This document shows positions 7,829 through 16,234 of a DNA stretch of 64,000 bases, piece by piece; within the stretch, counting starts at the first letter, position 1, and each line of letters opens with the position of its first letter. The notes under the pieces are model-generated. The model did no database searches, was not told the origin of the DNA, and saw only the letters and a program-made list of their open reading frames with translations. The position numbers and the translations under genes are program-made. Source of the DNA: Mycolicibacter icosiumassiliensis (GTDB lineage: Bacteria; Actinomycetota; Actinomycetes; Mycobacteriales; Mycobacteriaceae); contig NZ_LT546166.1 of the NCBI RefSeq assembly GCF_900078685.2, positions 1,752,719 through 1,816,718 of the forward strand. The letters run 5' to 3'.

Positions 7829-9273
7829 GGACGTTGGAGCCCGAAAACCGGGTCCGGACCGGGATCATGGCCGTCGTCCTGGCGGTGCTCGCCACCGCGG
7901 TCGGCCAAACCTTCACCAGTGCACCTGTGCTGTTCGCCCAGCCGCGCTACTACGGCGAGTTCAGCGACTCCGGCGCGCTGCGCGTCGGCGACAAGGTGCG
8001 CATCTCGGGCTTGGATGTCGGTACTGTGCAGGAACTCAAGATCGCGACCGGCCGGGTGGTGGTCCGATTCACCTTGGGCGGCAACACTATCGGCACCCGG
8101 AGTCGACTGTCCATCCGAACCGACACCGTTCTGGGCAAGAAGGTGCTCGAAATCCAGCCGCGGGGTGATACACCGCTGCGTTCCGGTGGGACGCTGCCGC
8201 TGGGCCAGACCACCAGCCCGTACCAGATCTACGACGCGTTCTTGGACGCCACCAAGGCCACCGCCGGCTGGGATGTCGGGACCATCAAACAATCACTGCA
8301 AGTGCTGTCGCAGACCGTCGACCAGACTGCCCCGCACCTGAGTGCAGCCCTCGCCGGGGTGCAGCGATTCGCCGACACCGTCGGCAAGCGCGATGAACGA
8401 ATCCAGCATCTGCTGGGCGAAACCAGCAAGGTGGCAGGCGTTCTCGGTGTCCACGGCGACCAGATCAACCGGCTGCTGGTCAATGCCCACGCACTGTTGG
8501 CGGCTGTCAACCAGCGTGGCCAGGCGGTCGAGGCGTTGTTGCGGAACCTCAACGCCGTCACAACGCAGGTGGAGGGACTTATCAATGACAACCCCAACCT
8601 GAACACCGTGCTCAACCAGGTGAAAACCGTCAGCGACGTGCTGGTCAAACGCAAGGACGACCTGGCCTCCACCGTCACCGAGTTGGGCAAATTCGTGGCC
8701 TCCCTGTCCGAGATCGTGTCGTCGGGGCCGTATGCCAAGATTGCGCTCTTCAACCTGCTGCCCTATCAGATGCTGCAGCCATGGGTTGACGCCGCATTCA
8801 AGAAGCGCGGCATCGACCCGGAGGACTTCTGGCGCAACGCCGGGCTGCCGGCATTCCAGTGGCCCGATCCCAACGGCACCCGGCTACCCAATGGAGCGCC
8901 ACCGCCGGCGCCGCCGGTACTGGAGGGCACCCTGCAACATCCCGGTCCGGCCGTCCCACCGGGATCGCCATGCTCGTACACCCCGCCGGTCGACGGTCTG
9001 CCACGCCCGGGCAATCCGCTGCCCTGTGCGGGTCTGGAGGCCGGGCCATTCGGCGGCGACGGGGGTTACCTGCCCCCGGTTGACGTCCGGACATCGGTTC
9101 CGAACCTCGACCGTCCGTCACCATCACCGGGGATTCCGGTCGCCGGGCGCCCGGGTCAGCCGTCGCCCGACGTTCCCGGAAGCCCGGTGCAGCTGCCCCC
9201 GAAAGCACCACCGGGGGCTCGATCTGAACCGATGCCGGTTCTTCCGGGCAACACCGGAGGGTTGGGCCAATGA
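7825..9273 (+). CDS. mceC: Mce family protein MceC
   Basis: MCE subunit, 482 aa. N-terminal helix at about residues 12-32, MCE domain with ALRVGDKVRISGLDVG, a long helical part, and a proline/glycine-rich tail of about 120 residues (from about 360 onward) that is probably disordered and may span the cell wall. ATG at 7825 overlaps the mceB stop (ATGA). A GTG four codons earlier is possible but lacks that coupling. The Pro-rich tail is a usual property of MceC. Confidence 0.93.
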   Translation: MRTLEPENRVRTGIMAVVLAVLATAVGQTFTSAPVLFAQPRYYGEFSDSGALRVGDKVRISGLDVGTVQELKIATGRVVVRFTLGGNTIGTRSRLSIRTDTVLGKKVLEIQPRGDTPLRSGGTLPLGQTTSPYQIYDAFLDATKATAGWDVGTIKQSLQVLSQTVDQTAPHLSAALAGVQRFADTVGKRDERIQHLLGETSKVAGVLGVHGDQINRLLVNAHALLAAVNQRGQAVEALLRNLNAVTTQVEGLINDNPNLNTVLNQVKTVSDVLVKRKDDLASTVTELGKFVASLSEIVSSGPYAKIALFNLLPYQMLQPWVDAAFKKRGIDPEDFWRNAGLPAFQWPDPNGTRLPNGAPPPAPPVLEGTLQHPGPAVPPGSPCSYTPPVDGLPRPGNPLPCAGLEAGPFGGDGGYLPPVDVRTSVPNLDRPSPSPGIPVAGRPGQPSPDVPGSPVQLPPKAPPGARSEPMPVLPGNTGGLGQ

Positions 9274-10844
9274 GCACCATCGTCAACGTGAACGGGCTGC
9301 CGCGACCGTCCCGAAAGTCACTGATCGTTACCGCACTGGTGGCGGTGCTGGCCCTGGCTGCCGGTTACGCGGGTCGACAGATATACCACAAGTTGACGAC
9401 CAACACCGTCGTCGCCTACTTCGCGCAGGCGAACGCGCTCTACCCGGGGGACGAGGTCACGATCATGGGCGTGGCCGCGGGATCCGTGGACAGGGTTGAG
9501 CCGGCCGGCGACAAGATGAAGGTCACATTCCACTACAAGAACATCTATAAGGTGCCCGACAACGCGTCCGCGGTGATCATCAACCCGACGTTGGTCGCTT
9601 CGCGCATCATTCAGCTGGAGCCGCCGTACAACGGTGGCCCGATGTTGACCAATAACGCGGTGATCCCGCTCGAACGCACCCAGGTGCCGGTGGAGTGGGA
9701 TGAGCTGCGCGACAGCATTGGCCAGACCGTCTCCGCATTGGGCCCGACGCCGCAGCAGCCGAAGGGGCCGCTCGGCGATACCATCGAGTCCCTCGCAAAC
9801 GGACTGTCCGGCAAGGGGCAAGAGGTCGGCCGGACGTTGGACAGCCTGTCGACGGCGCTGACCGCGCTGAACGAGAGTCGCGGCGAAACATTCGCGGTGC
9901 TACGCGGTCTGGCCAAGTTCCTCAACGCGTTGCACATAAACGAGCAGCAGCTGATCTCGCTGAACGACAACCTGGCGCAGATTTCGTCCAGCCTGACGCC
10001 CACCGACCACGAGGTCGCCGACGCAGTGGAGAACCTCAACTCATTGCTGCCTGTGCTGGACAAGTTCCTCGACAAGAACGCCAAGGTGTTGACCCGCGAT
10101 GTCAACAATCTCGCCGAGGCAACCACCCCACTGGTACAACCCGACACCGCGAACGCCTTGGAGACCTTTTTGCATGTGTTCCCGACCTTCGCGGCGAACG
10201 TCAACAATGCCTACCACCCGAGCCAGAGCGCGCTGACCGCCATTCCCGCCGTCGTCAACTTCGCCAATCCGTTGGAGCTGATCTGCAGTTCGATCCAGGC
10301 CGGCAGCAGACTCGGGTATCAGGATTCCGCTGAGCTGTGCGCCCAATACCTCACGCCGGTACTGGATGCGATGAAGTTCAACTATCTGCCGTTCGGTCTG
10401 ATGCCGTTCAGCACCGCGGCGACGCAGCCCAAACAAGTCGCCTACTCCGAGCCGCGGTTACAGCCGCCGGCCGGATTCAAGGACACCACCGTGCCCGGAA
10501 TCTTCGCGCCGGACGCCTTCTTCGCGCGTGGCAACGTCAACCCGGGCTGGATTACGGCACCCGGGATGCAAGGGGCGCAGGTTGGGCCCGCCACCGGAAA
10601 CCTGCTGACGCCACAGTCGGTGAGCGCGCTGCTGGGCGGGCCCGATGTTCCCCCTCCGGCGGTCGGGCCGAACCAGGCCGGCCCGCCCAACGCCTACGAC
10701 GAGCACAGCCCGCTCCCGCCGCCGTGGTACCCGCAACCCGGTTCACCGCCGCCGCCCGGACCGGATGTGAGGCCGGGCCCGGTTGCGCCCACGCCTGCAC
10801 CGGCGGTGTCGCCCGCTGACGCGTCGACAGGGCCGGGCGAGTGA
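9270..10844 (+). CDS. mceD: Mce family protein MceD
   Basis: MCE subunit, 524 aa. N-terminal anchor at about residues 18-38, MCE domain with ALYPGDEVTIMGV, a helical central part and a Pro-rich C-terminal tail of about 90 residues with PPPP runs. The ATG overlaps the mceC stop (ATGA) and the stop overlaps the mceE GTG start. The length matches Mce1D (about 530 aa). Two cysteines (LICSS, ELCAQ) around residues 338-356 are conserved in this subunit class. Confidence 0.93.
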   Translation: MSTIVNVNGLPRPSRKSLIVTALVAVLALAAGYAGRQIYHKLTTNTVVAYFAQANALYPGDEVTIMGVAAGSVDRVEPAGDKMKVTFHYKNIYKVPDNASAVIINPTLVASRIIQLEPPYNGGPMLTNNAVIPLERTQVPVEWDELRDSIGQTVSALGPTPQQPKGPLGDTIESLANGLSGKGQEVGRTLDSLSTALTALNESRGETFAVLRGLAKFLNALHINEQQLISLNDNLAQISSSLTPTDHEVADAVENLNSLLPVLDKFLDKNAKVLTRDVNNLAEATTPLVQPDTANALETFLHVFPTFAANVNNAYHPSQSALTAIPAVVNFANPLELICSSIQAGSRLGYQDSAELCAQYLTPVLDAMKFNYLPFGLMPFSTAATQPKQVAYSEPRLQPPAGFKDTTVPGIFAPDAFFARGNVNPGWITAPGMQGAQVGPATGNLLTPQSVSALLGGPDVPPPAVGPNQAGPPNAYDEHSPLPPPWYPQPGSPPPPGPDVRPGPVAPTPAPAVSPADASTGPGE

Positions 10845-11998
10845 ACGCGGCACGCCGAGTCAGACGTGGCCTCTGGCGTGGGCTGGCCATGCTCGCTGTC
10901 ACCATCTCGCTGAGCTCGTGCGCCCAGTGGCGCGGCATCTCGAACGTGGCGATCCCCGGCGGCGTGGGCTCTGGGCCCGGCTCCTACACCGTCTACGTGC
11001 AGATGCCCGACACGCTCGCGCTGACACCCAACAGCAAGGTGATGGTCGCCGACGTCTACGTCGGCCGGGTGCGGACGATCGCGATGAAAAACTGGGTGGC
11101 CAGTGTGACGTTGGACTTGCAGAAAGGCATCCGCCTGCCGAGGAACGCCACCGCGAAAATCGGCCAAACCAGCTTGCTCGGTACCCAACATGTGGAACTC
11201 GCTCCACCGGTGGATAACCCATCGCCGCAGCTGTTGGCGAACGGTGACACCATCGAACTGAAGGACTCGTCGGCGTTCCCGACCACCGAGCAGACGCTGG
11301 CCAGCATCGCGACCCTCCTGCGCGGCGGGGGCATCGCGAACCTGGAGGTGATCTCCAACGAGGTCTACAACATCGTGAACGGACGGGAAGGTCAGATCCG
11401 AGCTCTGCTCGGCAAGCTGGACACGTTCACCGCCAAGCTGGACGAGCAGATCGGCGATGTCACGCGCGCCATCGACTCGGCCGACCGCGTTCTTGCGATG
11501 GCGGCCGCGCACAAGAACACCTTGAACGCGGCGCTGACAGCGCTGCCCCCGTTGATTCAATACGCCACCGACTCCCGGGGGCGCGTCATCGATGCGGTCG
11601 AGGCACTGGGGCGGTTCAGTGATGTCACGGCGCAAACGGTCGGACCGGTACAGGCCAGCCTGCACCGCAACCTGATGTCCGCGCAGCAGCCGCTCGCGCA
11701 GCTCGTAAGGGCTGCACCGTATCTGATGACCGCCCTGCCCCTGGCCGTCACCGCGCCGTTCGACATCGATGTCATCCCGAAGTCTTTCCGGGGCGACTTC
11801 TTCAATGCCTCCCTCAATATCGATCTGACGCTCAGCACAATTGATAGCGGCGTCCTCACCGGGACCGGCTTCTCGGGGGCGCTACGCGCACTGGAGCAGT
11901 CCTGGGGCCGCGATCCGGCCACCATGATCCCCGACGGCAGGTTCACGCCGAACCCCAACAATGTGCCGGGCGGTCCGCTGGTTGAAAGGGGTGAATAG
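10841..11998 (+). CDS. mceE: Mce family lipoprotein MceE (LprK-like)
   Basis: Lipid-anchored MCE subunit of 385 aa. The signal peptide ends in a lipobox L-S-S-C with the acylated cysteine near residue 27, the hallmark of MceE. The MCE domain follows (ALTPNSKVMVADVYVG). The GTG start overlaps the mceD stop (GTGA); Arg-rich n-region and hydrophobic core support it. It ends with TAG immediately before the mceF ATG. Confidence 0.94.
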   Translation: MNAARRVRRGLWRGLAMLAVTISLSSCAQWRGISNVAIPGGVGSGPGSYTVYVQMPDTLALTPNSKVMVADVYVGRVRTIAMKNWVASVTLDLQKGIRLPRNATAKIGQTSLLGTQHVELAPPVDNPSPQLLANGDTIELKDSSAFPTTEQTLASIATLLRGGGIANLEVISNEVYNIVNGREGQIRALLGKLDTFTAKLDEQIGDVTRAIDSADRVLAMAAAHKNTLNAALTALPPLIQYATDSRGRVIDAVEALGRFSDVTAQTVGPVQASLHRNLMSAQQPLAQLVRAAPYLMTALPLAVTAPFDIDVIPKSFRGDFFNASLNIDLTLSTIDSGVLTGTGFSGALRALEQSWGRDPATMIPDGRFTPNPNNVPGGPLVERGE

Positions 11999-13549
11999 AT
12001 GTTGGTCACCCGATTGGTCAAATACCAGCTCATCGTCTTCACCGTCCTGACGATGATCACCCTGATGGTCCTGGGCGGGTATTACCTGCGTATCCCTTCC
12101 CTGGCCGGCCTCGGACAGTACAGCCTGAACGCGGAGTTGCCGACATCCGGCGGCCTGTATCGCACGGCCAACGTGACCTACCGCGGCGCCACGATCGGCC
12201 GAGTCACCGCAGTGGAGCCGACGCGGACCGGGGTGCGCGCCACGATGAGTATCGAAGACCGGTACAAGATCCCCGTTGACGCGACAGCCAACGTGCATTC
12301 GGTATCGGCGGTCGGCGAGCAATATCTGGACTTGGTGTCGCAGGGCAACCCCGACAAGTTCTTCTCGCCCGGGCAAACCATCACCAAAGGCACCGTGCCC
12401 GAGGATATCGGGAAGGCGCTCGACGCGATTGACCGCGGCCTGGCGGCGTTACCCAAGGACAAGATCACGTCGCTGCTCGACGAGACTTCACAGGCGGTAG
12501 GTGGTTTAGGCCCGGCGCTGCACCGCCTTGTCGACTCCACCCAGGCGCTCAGTGGAGACTTCGCGGCGAACTCCGCCGATATCAACGCCATCATCGCCCA
12601 GTCGGTGCCGCTGCTGGACAGCCAGGCCGCCTCCAGCGACGACATCCGGAGCTGGATTCACAACCTTCATATCGTGGCCACCCAGACCGCCCAGAAAGAT
12701 CCACAACTCAAGAGCGTGTTGTCCAACGCAGCCTCCACGCTCGACAGCGCCAACGACCTGGCCGGCGGCCTTCGGGAATCGTTGCCACAGACATTGGCCA
12801 ACCTCGAGATCGTCACGGGCCTGCTCCTGCGCTACCGCAAGGGCATTGAGCAGGTACTGGTACTGCTTCCACAGGCCGCTTCGGTCGCCCAATCGACCAT
12901 GGTGACGTTTCCGGGCGAATTCCCGCTGAACCTTCAACTGGCTATCAACCAGCCGCCGCCCTGTCTGACCGGGTTCTTGCCGGCCTCGCAGTGGCGCTCT
13001 CCCGCCGACACCAGCATTGAGCCATTGCCTTCCGACACTTACTGCAAGATTCCGCAGGACACCCCGGCCAATGCCGTGCGCGGGGCCCGCAACATTCCCT
13101 GTGTCGATGTCGAAGGCCGGCGGGCGGCGAGCCCGCAGGATTGCCGCAGCGACCAGCCATACGTCCCACTGGGCACCAACCCCTGGTATGGGGACCCCAA
13201 CCAACTCCGCAACTGCCCCGCACCGGGCGCCCGCTGCGACCAACCCGTAGAGCCGGGCCACGTGATACCGGCGCCGACGGTGAACACCGGGTTGAATCCG
13301 CTGCCGGCCGACCAGTTGCCAGGCACGCCCCCGCCGATCAACGATCCGTTGTCCCGGCCGGGATTTGGCACCGTCCAGTGCGACGGGCAACAGCCCAACC
13401 CGTGTACCTACACACCGGCCGGGCCGCCCAGTGCGTTGCTCAGCACCCAGAGCGGGGAGATCACCGGGCCCGACGGCGTCAGGTACTCCGTCCAGACAAC
13501 GCCGACAGGAGACGACGGATGGAAGAGCATGCTGGCCCCGGTCGGCTGA
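11999..13549 (+). CDS. mceF: Mce family protein MceF
   Basis: Sixth MCE subunit, 516 aa, directly abutting mceE with no gap. N-terminal anchor (about residues 8-30), MCE domain (LPTSGGLYRTANVTYRG), helical needle region, and a C-terminal Pro/Cys-rich tail with several C-x-n pairs (RNCPAPGARC, QPNPC). The length matches Mce1F (515 aa). Its last 31 bases overlap the first mce-associated gene, indicating coupled translation. Confidence 0.93.
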   Translation: MLVTRLVKYQLIVFTVLTMITLMVLGGYYLRIPSLAGLGQYSLNAELPTSGGLYRTANVTYRGATIGRVTAVEPTRTGVRATMSIEDRYKIPVDATANVHSVSAVGEQYLDLVSQGNPDKFFSPGQTITKGTVPEDIGKALDAIDRGLAALPKDKITSLLDETSQAVGGLGPALHRLVDSTQALSGDFAANSADINAIIAQSVPLLDSQAASSDDIRSWIHNLHIVATQTAQKDPQLKSVLSNAASTLDSANDLAGGLRESLPQTLANLEIVTGLLLRYRKGIEQVLVLLPQAASVAQSTMVTFPGEFPLNLQLAINQPPPCLTGFLPASQWRSPADTSIEPLPSDTYCKIPQDTPANAVRGARNIPCVDVEGRRAASPQDCRSDQPYVPLGTNPWYGDPNQLRNCPAPGARCDQPVEPGHVIPAPTVNTGLNPLPADQLPGTPPPINDPLSRPGFGTVQCDGQQPNPCTYTPAGPPSALLSTQSGEITGPDGVRYSVQTTPTGDDGWKSMLAPVG

Positions 13550-14082
13550 GTCCCCCCGACGGCGCGGCAGCAACGGACGGCGCATCGGGCTTGAGCCGTC
13601 GGTGCCTGGGTGCCGCCGCGATGACGTTGACCCTCCTGGCCGGCGGTATCGCTGCGGGGGGCTGCTGGGTGCTTCGTGCCCATTCGGTCAGCCAGGCCAT
13701 CGCGGGTGCCGGCACTGAAGCCGTTGCCGCTGCCAAGGACTGCGTCGCGGCAACTCAGCCGGCCGACCGCACCGCGTTGTCGGCCAGTCAGCGCAAGCTT
13801 GACGAGTGTTCCACGGGGGACTTCAAGGCCCAGATCGTGTGGTATAGCGCAGTTTTGGCGGAGGCCTATGAGGCGCAGGACGTCCATGTCCAGGTTCCGG
13901 AGATTCACGCCGGGGTGGAACGAGCCAACAGCGACGGTTCTATCGTTACGTTACTGGCGTTTCGCGCGAGGATTTCCCAGGCTGGTGTGGCGGAGCGGGA
14001 AAACAGCTACCGGGTGCGAGTGAAGATGGTGCCCGAGAATGGGCAGTTCAAGATCGCCGATCTTGACCAGGTGGCCAGATGA
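13519..14082 (+). CDS. Mce-associated membrane protein (Mas, Rv0175-like)
   Basis: Mce-associated protein of 187 aa with one N-terminal membrane helix (about residues 36-55) and a periplasmic alpha+beta domain of the VirB8/NTF2-like type seen in Mas proteins, which are thought to stabilise Mce complexes. The position just after mceF and the run of four such genes mirror Rv0175-Rv0178 of the M. tuberculosis mce1 locus. ATG at 13519 lies within the mceF end, with AGGAGA 7 nt upstream. Function is inferred from context. Confidence 0.82.
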   Translation: MEEHAGPGRLSPPDGAAATDGASGLSRRCLGAAAMTLTLLAGGIAAGGCWVLRAHSVSQAIAGAGTEAVAAAKDCVAATQPADRTALSASQRKLDECSTGDFKAQIVWYSAVLAEAYEAQDVHVQVPEIHAGVERANSDGSIVTLLAFRARISQAGVAERENSYRVRVKMVPENGQFKIADLDQVAR

Positions 14083-15056
14083 TGGTGATAACGGCCACCC
14101 CGCCGAGCACCGACGCAGACCAAAAGGCAATAGGGGCTGTCCCGGCGCCGTGGTCGCTGCGTGCGGCAGCGTTGGCCGTGGACATCCTGCCAGCTGCGGT
14201 GGTGCTCGCGGTCACAGCGCTGGTCGCACTGGCGGTACCGCTCTACAGCGGGTGGTGGTGGGTGTGCGCGTCAACCGGTGCGGTTGCGATCCTGCTGACG
14301 GCAGCAAATCGACTGCTGCTGCCGATCATCTGCGGAAATAGCCTCGGGCGGGCGGCTTTCGGCGTAACGGTCATGGACCGCAACGCTGCACCCGTTGGAC
14401 CGTGGCGGCTATTGTTGCGCGACACGGCGCACGTGCTGGACACCGCCCCGATGTTCGCGGGTTGGTTCTGGCCGCTATGGGATTCGCGCCGGCGCACCTT
14501 TGCCGACATCCTTTTGCGCACCGAATCGTGTCTCGTTGGGACGCGACGGCGAGGTCGCGACCTACGCCGCCTCTTGGCGGCGGTCATGCTGACAGCCGCG
14601 TTGCTTTGCGCGGTCGGCGTCACGATCAGCTATACGGTTGTGCACCAACATGATCGGTCGGTAGCTGTTGCAGGCGCGCAGGTTGCGGAGCAGGGTCCAC
14701 GCATGGTCGCGCAGATGCTCAGCTACCGCCCCGAGACCATCCAGGCCGACTTCGATCACGCGCGTTCCCTGGCGACGGACAAATACGGCGCGGAGCTGTC
14801 CGCCCTGCAGCAGGCTGTGCAGGAGTCAGGTCCGGTGCGCAACGAATACTGGGTGAGCAATAGCGCGGTCCTCGACGCGACACCCGAACGCGCGACGATG
14901 CTGCTGTTCTTGCAGGGTGAACGGGGCGCACCGCCCGACCAGCGTTACATCACCGCCTCGGTGCGGGCGACCTTCGTCGCGTCGGGCGCGGCGGGATGGC
15001 GTGTCGACGACATTGCCGTCATCGCTGGAACACCGGCGGTAGAGGCGCAACCATGA
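14079..15056 (+). CDS. Mce-associated RDD-domain membrane protein (Rv0176-like)
   Basis: 325 aa. The N-terminal half is an RDD-type membrane domain with two helices (about 30-55 and 62-85), conserved loops (LGRAAFGVTVMDRN) and a third helix near 165-185. The C-terminal half (about 200-320) is a soluble Mas/NTF2-like domain ending in a VDDIAVI strand. The RDD plus Mas fusion is the arrangement of Rv0176. ATG at 14079 overlaps the preceding stop (ATGATGG; a second ATG at 14082 is possible). Probably a scaffold for the Mce importer. Confidence 0.82.
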   Translation: MMVITATPPSTDADQKAIGAVPAPWSLRAAALAVDILPAAVVLAVTALVALAVPLYSGWWWVCASTGAVAILLTAANRLLLPIICGNSLGRAAFGVTVMDRNAAPVGPWRLLLRDTAHVLDTAPMFAGWFWPLWDSRRRTFADILLRTESCLVGTRRRGRDLRRLLAAVMLTAALLCAVGVTISYTVVHQHDRSVAVAGAQVAEQGPRMVAQMLSYRPETIQADFDHARSLATDKYGAELSALQQAVQESGPVRNEYWVSNSAVLDATPERATMLLFLQGERGAPPDQRYITASVRATFVASGAAGWRVDDIAVIAGTPAVEAQP

Positions 15057-15607
15057 GCCCACGACGCAAGCTCGAACCGACCGAGCGCTCTGCCTTGCCC
15101 GTGACGTCGCGGCGTTCGTTGCCGCGTTGGAGATTCCCACTAATGGCGATGCTCGCTGTAGTGTTTTCTGCAGCGGCGATAACCCTGTGTGCCATGAACC
15201 TGTATTCGCATGAATCGCAGAAGCGGATGATGATCAAAAATGTCGCTGTGCTGGGCTACATTCGCTCATTCATGACCGAATTCACATCTCCGGATCCGTT
15301 TCATGCCAACGATTACACAGATCGCATACTGGCTGAGGCCACAGGTGAATTTGCGGAGCAATACCGTGAAAGTAGGAACGAGATCCTCATTCGGGTCGCC
15401 AGGGCCGAAGCAGCTACGGGCACCGTCCTGGATGCCGGCGTCTCGAAATGGAACGACGATGGCAGCGCCGACGTATTGGTGTTGACGAAGTTCACCTCGA
15501 AGTCACCAAATGGAAAATTGCAGCTTGAACGGGTGAATCGTTGGGTGGTAGCGGTCAAGCAGGAAGGGCAATGGTGGAAAATCAGCCGATTGACCCCGGT
15601 GATCTGA
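15053..15607 (+). CDS. Mce-associated membrane protein (Rv0177-like)
   Basis: 184 aa with one membrane helix at about residues 29-48 and a C-terminal Mas/NTF2-like domain, including the QWWKISRLTPV ending typical of these proteins. The ATG overlaps the previous stop (ATGA); its end overlaps the next gene by 37 nt. Third of four Mas genes. Specific role unknown. Confidence 0.8.
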   Translation: MSPRRKLEPTERSALPVTSRRSLPRWRFPLMAMLAVVFSAAAITLCAMNLYSHESQKRMMIKNVAVLGYIRSFMTEFTSPDPFHANDYTDRILAEATGEFAEQYRESRNEILIRVARAEAATGTVLDAGVSKWNDDGSADVLVLTKFTSKSPNGKLQLERVNRWVVAVKQEGQWWKISRLTPVI

Positions 15608-16212
15608 GTGATGCGATCGCCGATCATGACACCTCCAACGGCGGCACCGAAATCGAAGCCGGCGAGGCGGCACCCGATGCCGGAAGCCGTCGAGGGCGGC
15701 GTGACACCTGGCTTGCCGGCGCCGTCGTCGGCGCAGCCGCGCTGTTCATCGCCTCCGTCGCGTTCACCGGTGCGGTGCTGCAGCCCCACCTGGCAGATCG
15801 CGCCGCGGTGTCCGCCCGAGTGGTGGTCGCCCGCACCGCGGCGGCGACGATCACCACACTGTGGACGTACACCCCCGACACAATCGACACGCTGGCCGAC
15901 CGTGCAAGCGAATACCTCAGTGGCGACTTCGCGGCGCAATACCGCAAGTTCCTTGAGGCGGCGGTCACGCCAAACAAGCAAGCACAAGTAACCGGAGACA
16001 CAAACGTCGTGGGGGTGTCCGTGGAATCTTTGGACGGCGCGAATGCGGTTGCCATCGTCTTCACCAACACGACGTCGACCAGTCCGCTGACGCAGAACAT
16101 ACCCTCGCTGAAATACGTGGCCTACCGAGTGGGTATGCAGCGACTGGGTTCACGATGGACGGTCACCAATATGGCGACGATCAGCTTCATGGACTTGACG
16201 CCGAAGCTGTAG
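15571..16212 (+). CDS. Mce-associated membrane protein (Rv0178-like)
   Basis: 213 aa: acidic N-terminal tail (residues 1-45), one membrane helix (about 50-72) and a Mas domain with the AVAIVFTNTTSTSP strand. ATG at 15571 is preceded by AGGAAGG; an upstream in-frame GTG lacks a ribosome site. Fourth and last of the Mas series, matching the order of the mce1 locus. Confidence 0.8.
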   Translation: MVENQPIDPGDLSDAIADHDTSNGGTEIEAGEAAPDAGSRRGRRDTWLAGAVVGAAALFIASVAFTGAVLQPHLADRAAVSARVVVARTAAATITTLWTYTPDTIDTLADRASEYLSGDFAAQYRKFLEAAVTPNKQAQVTGDTNVVGVSVESLDGANAVAIVFTNTTSTSPLTQNIPSLKYVAYRVGMQRLGSRWTVTNMATISFMDLTPKL

Positions 16213-16234
16213 GCGTACGGATAAGGAGGCGAAT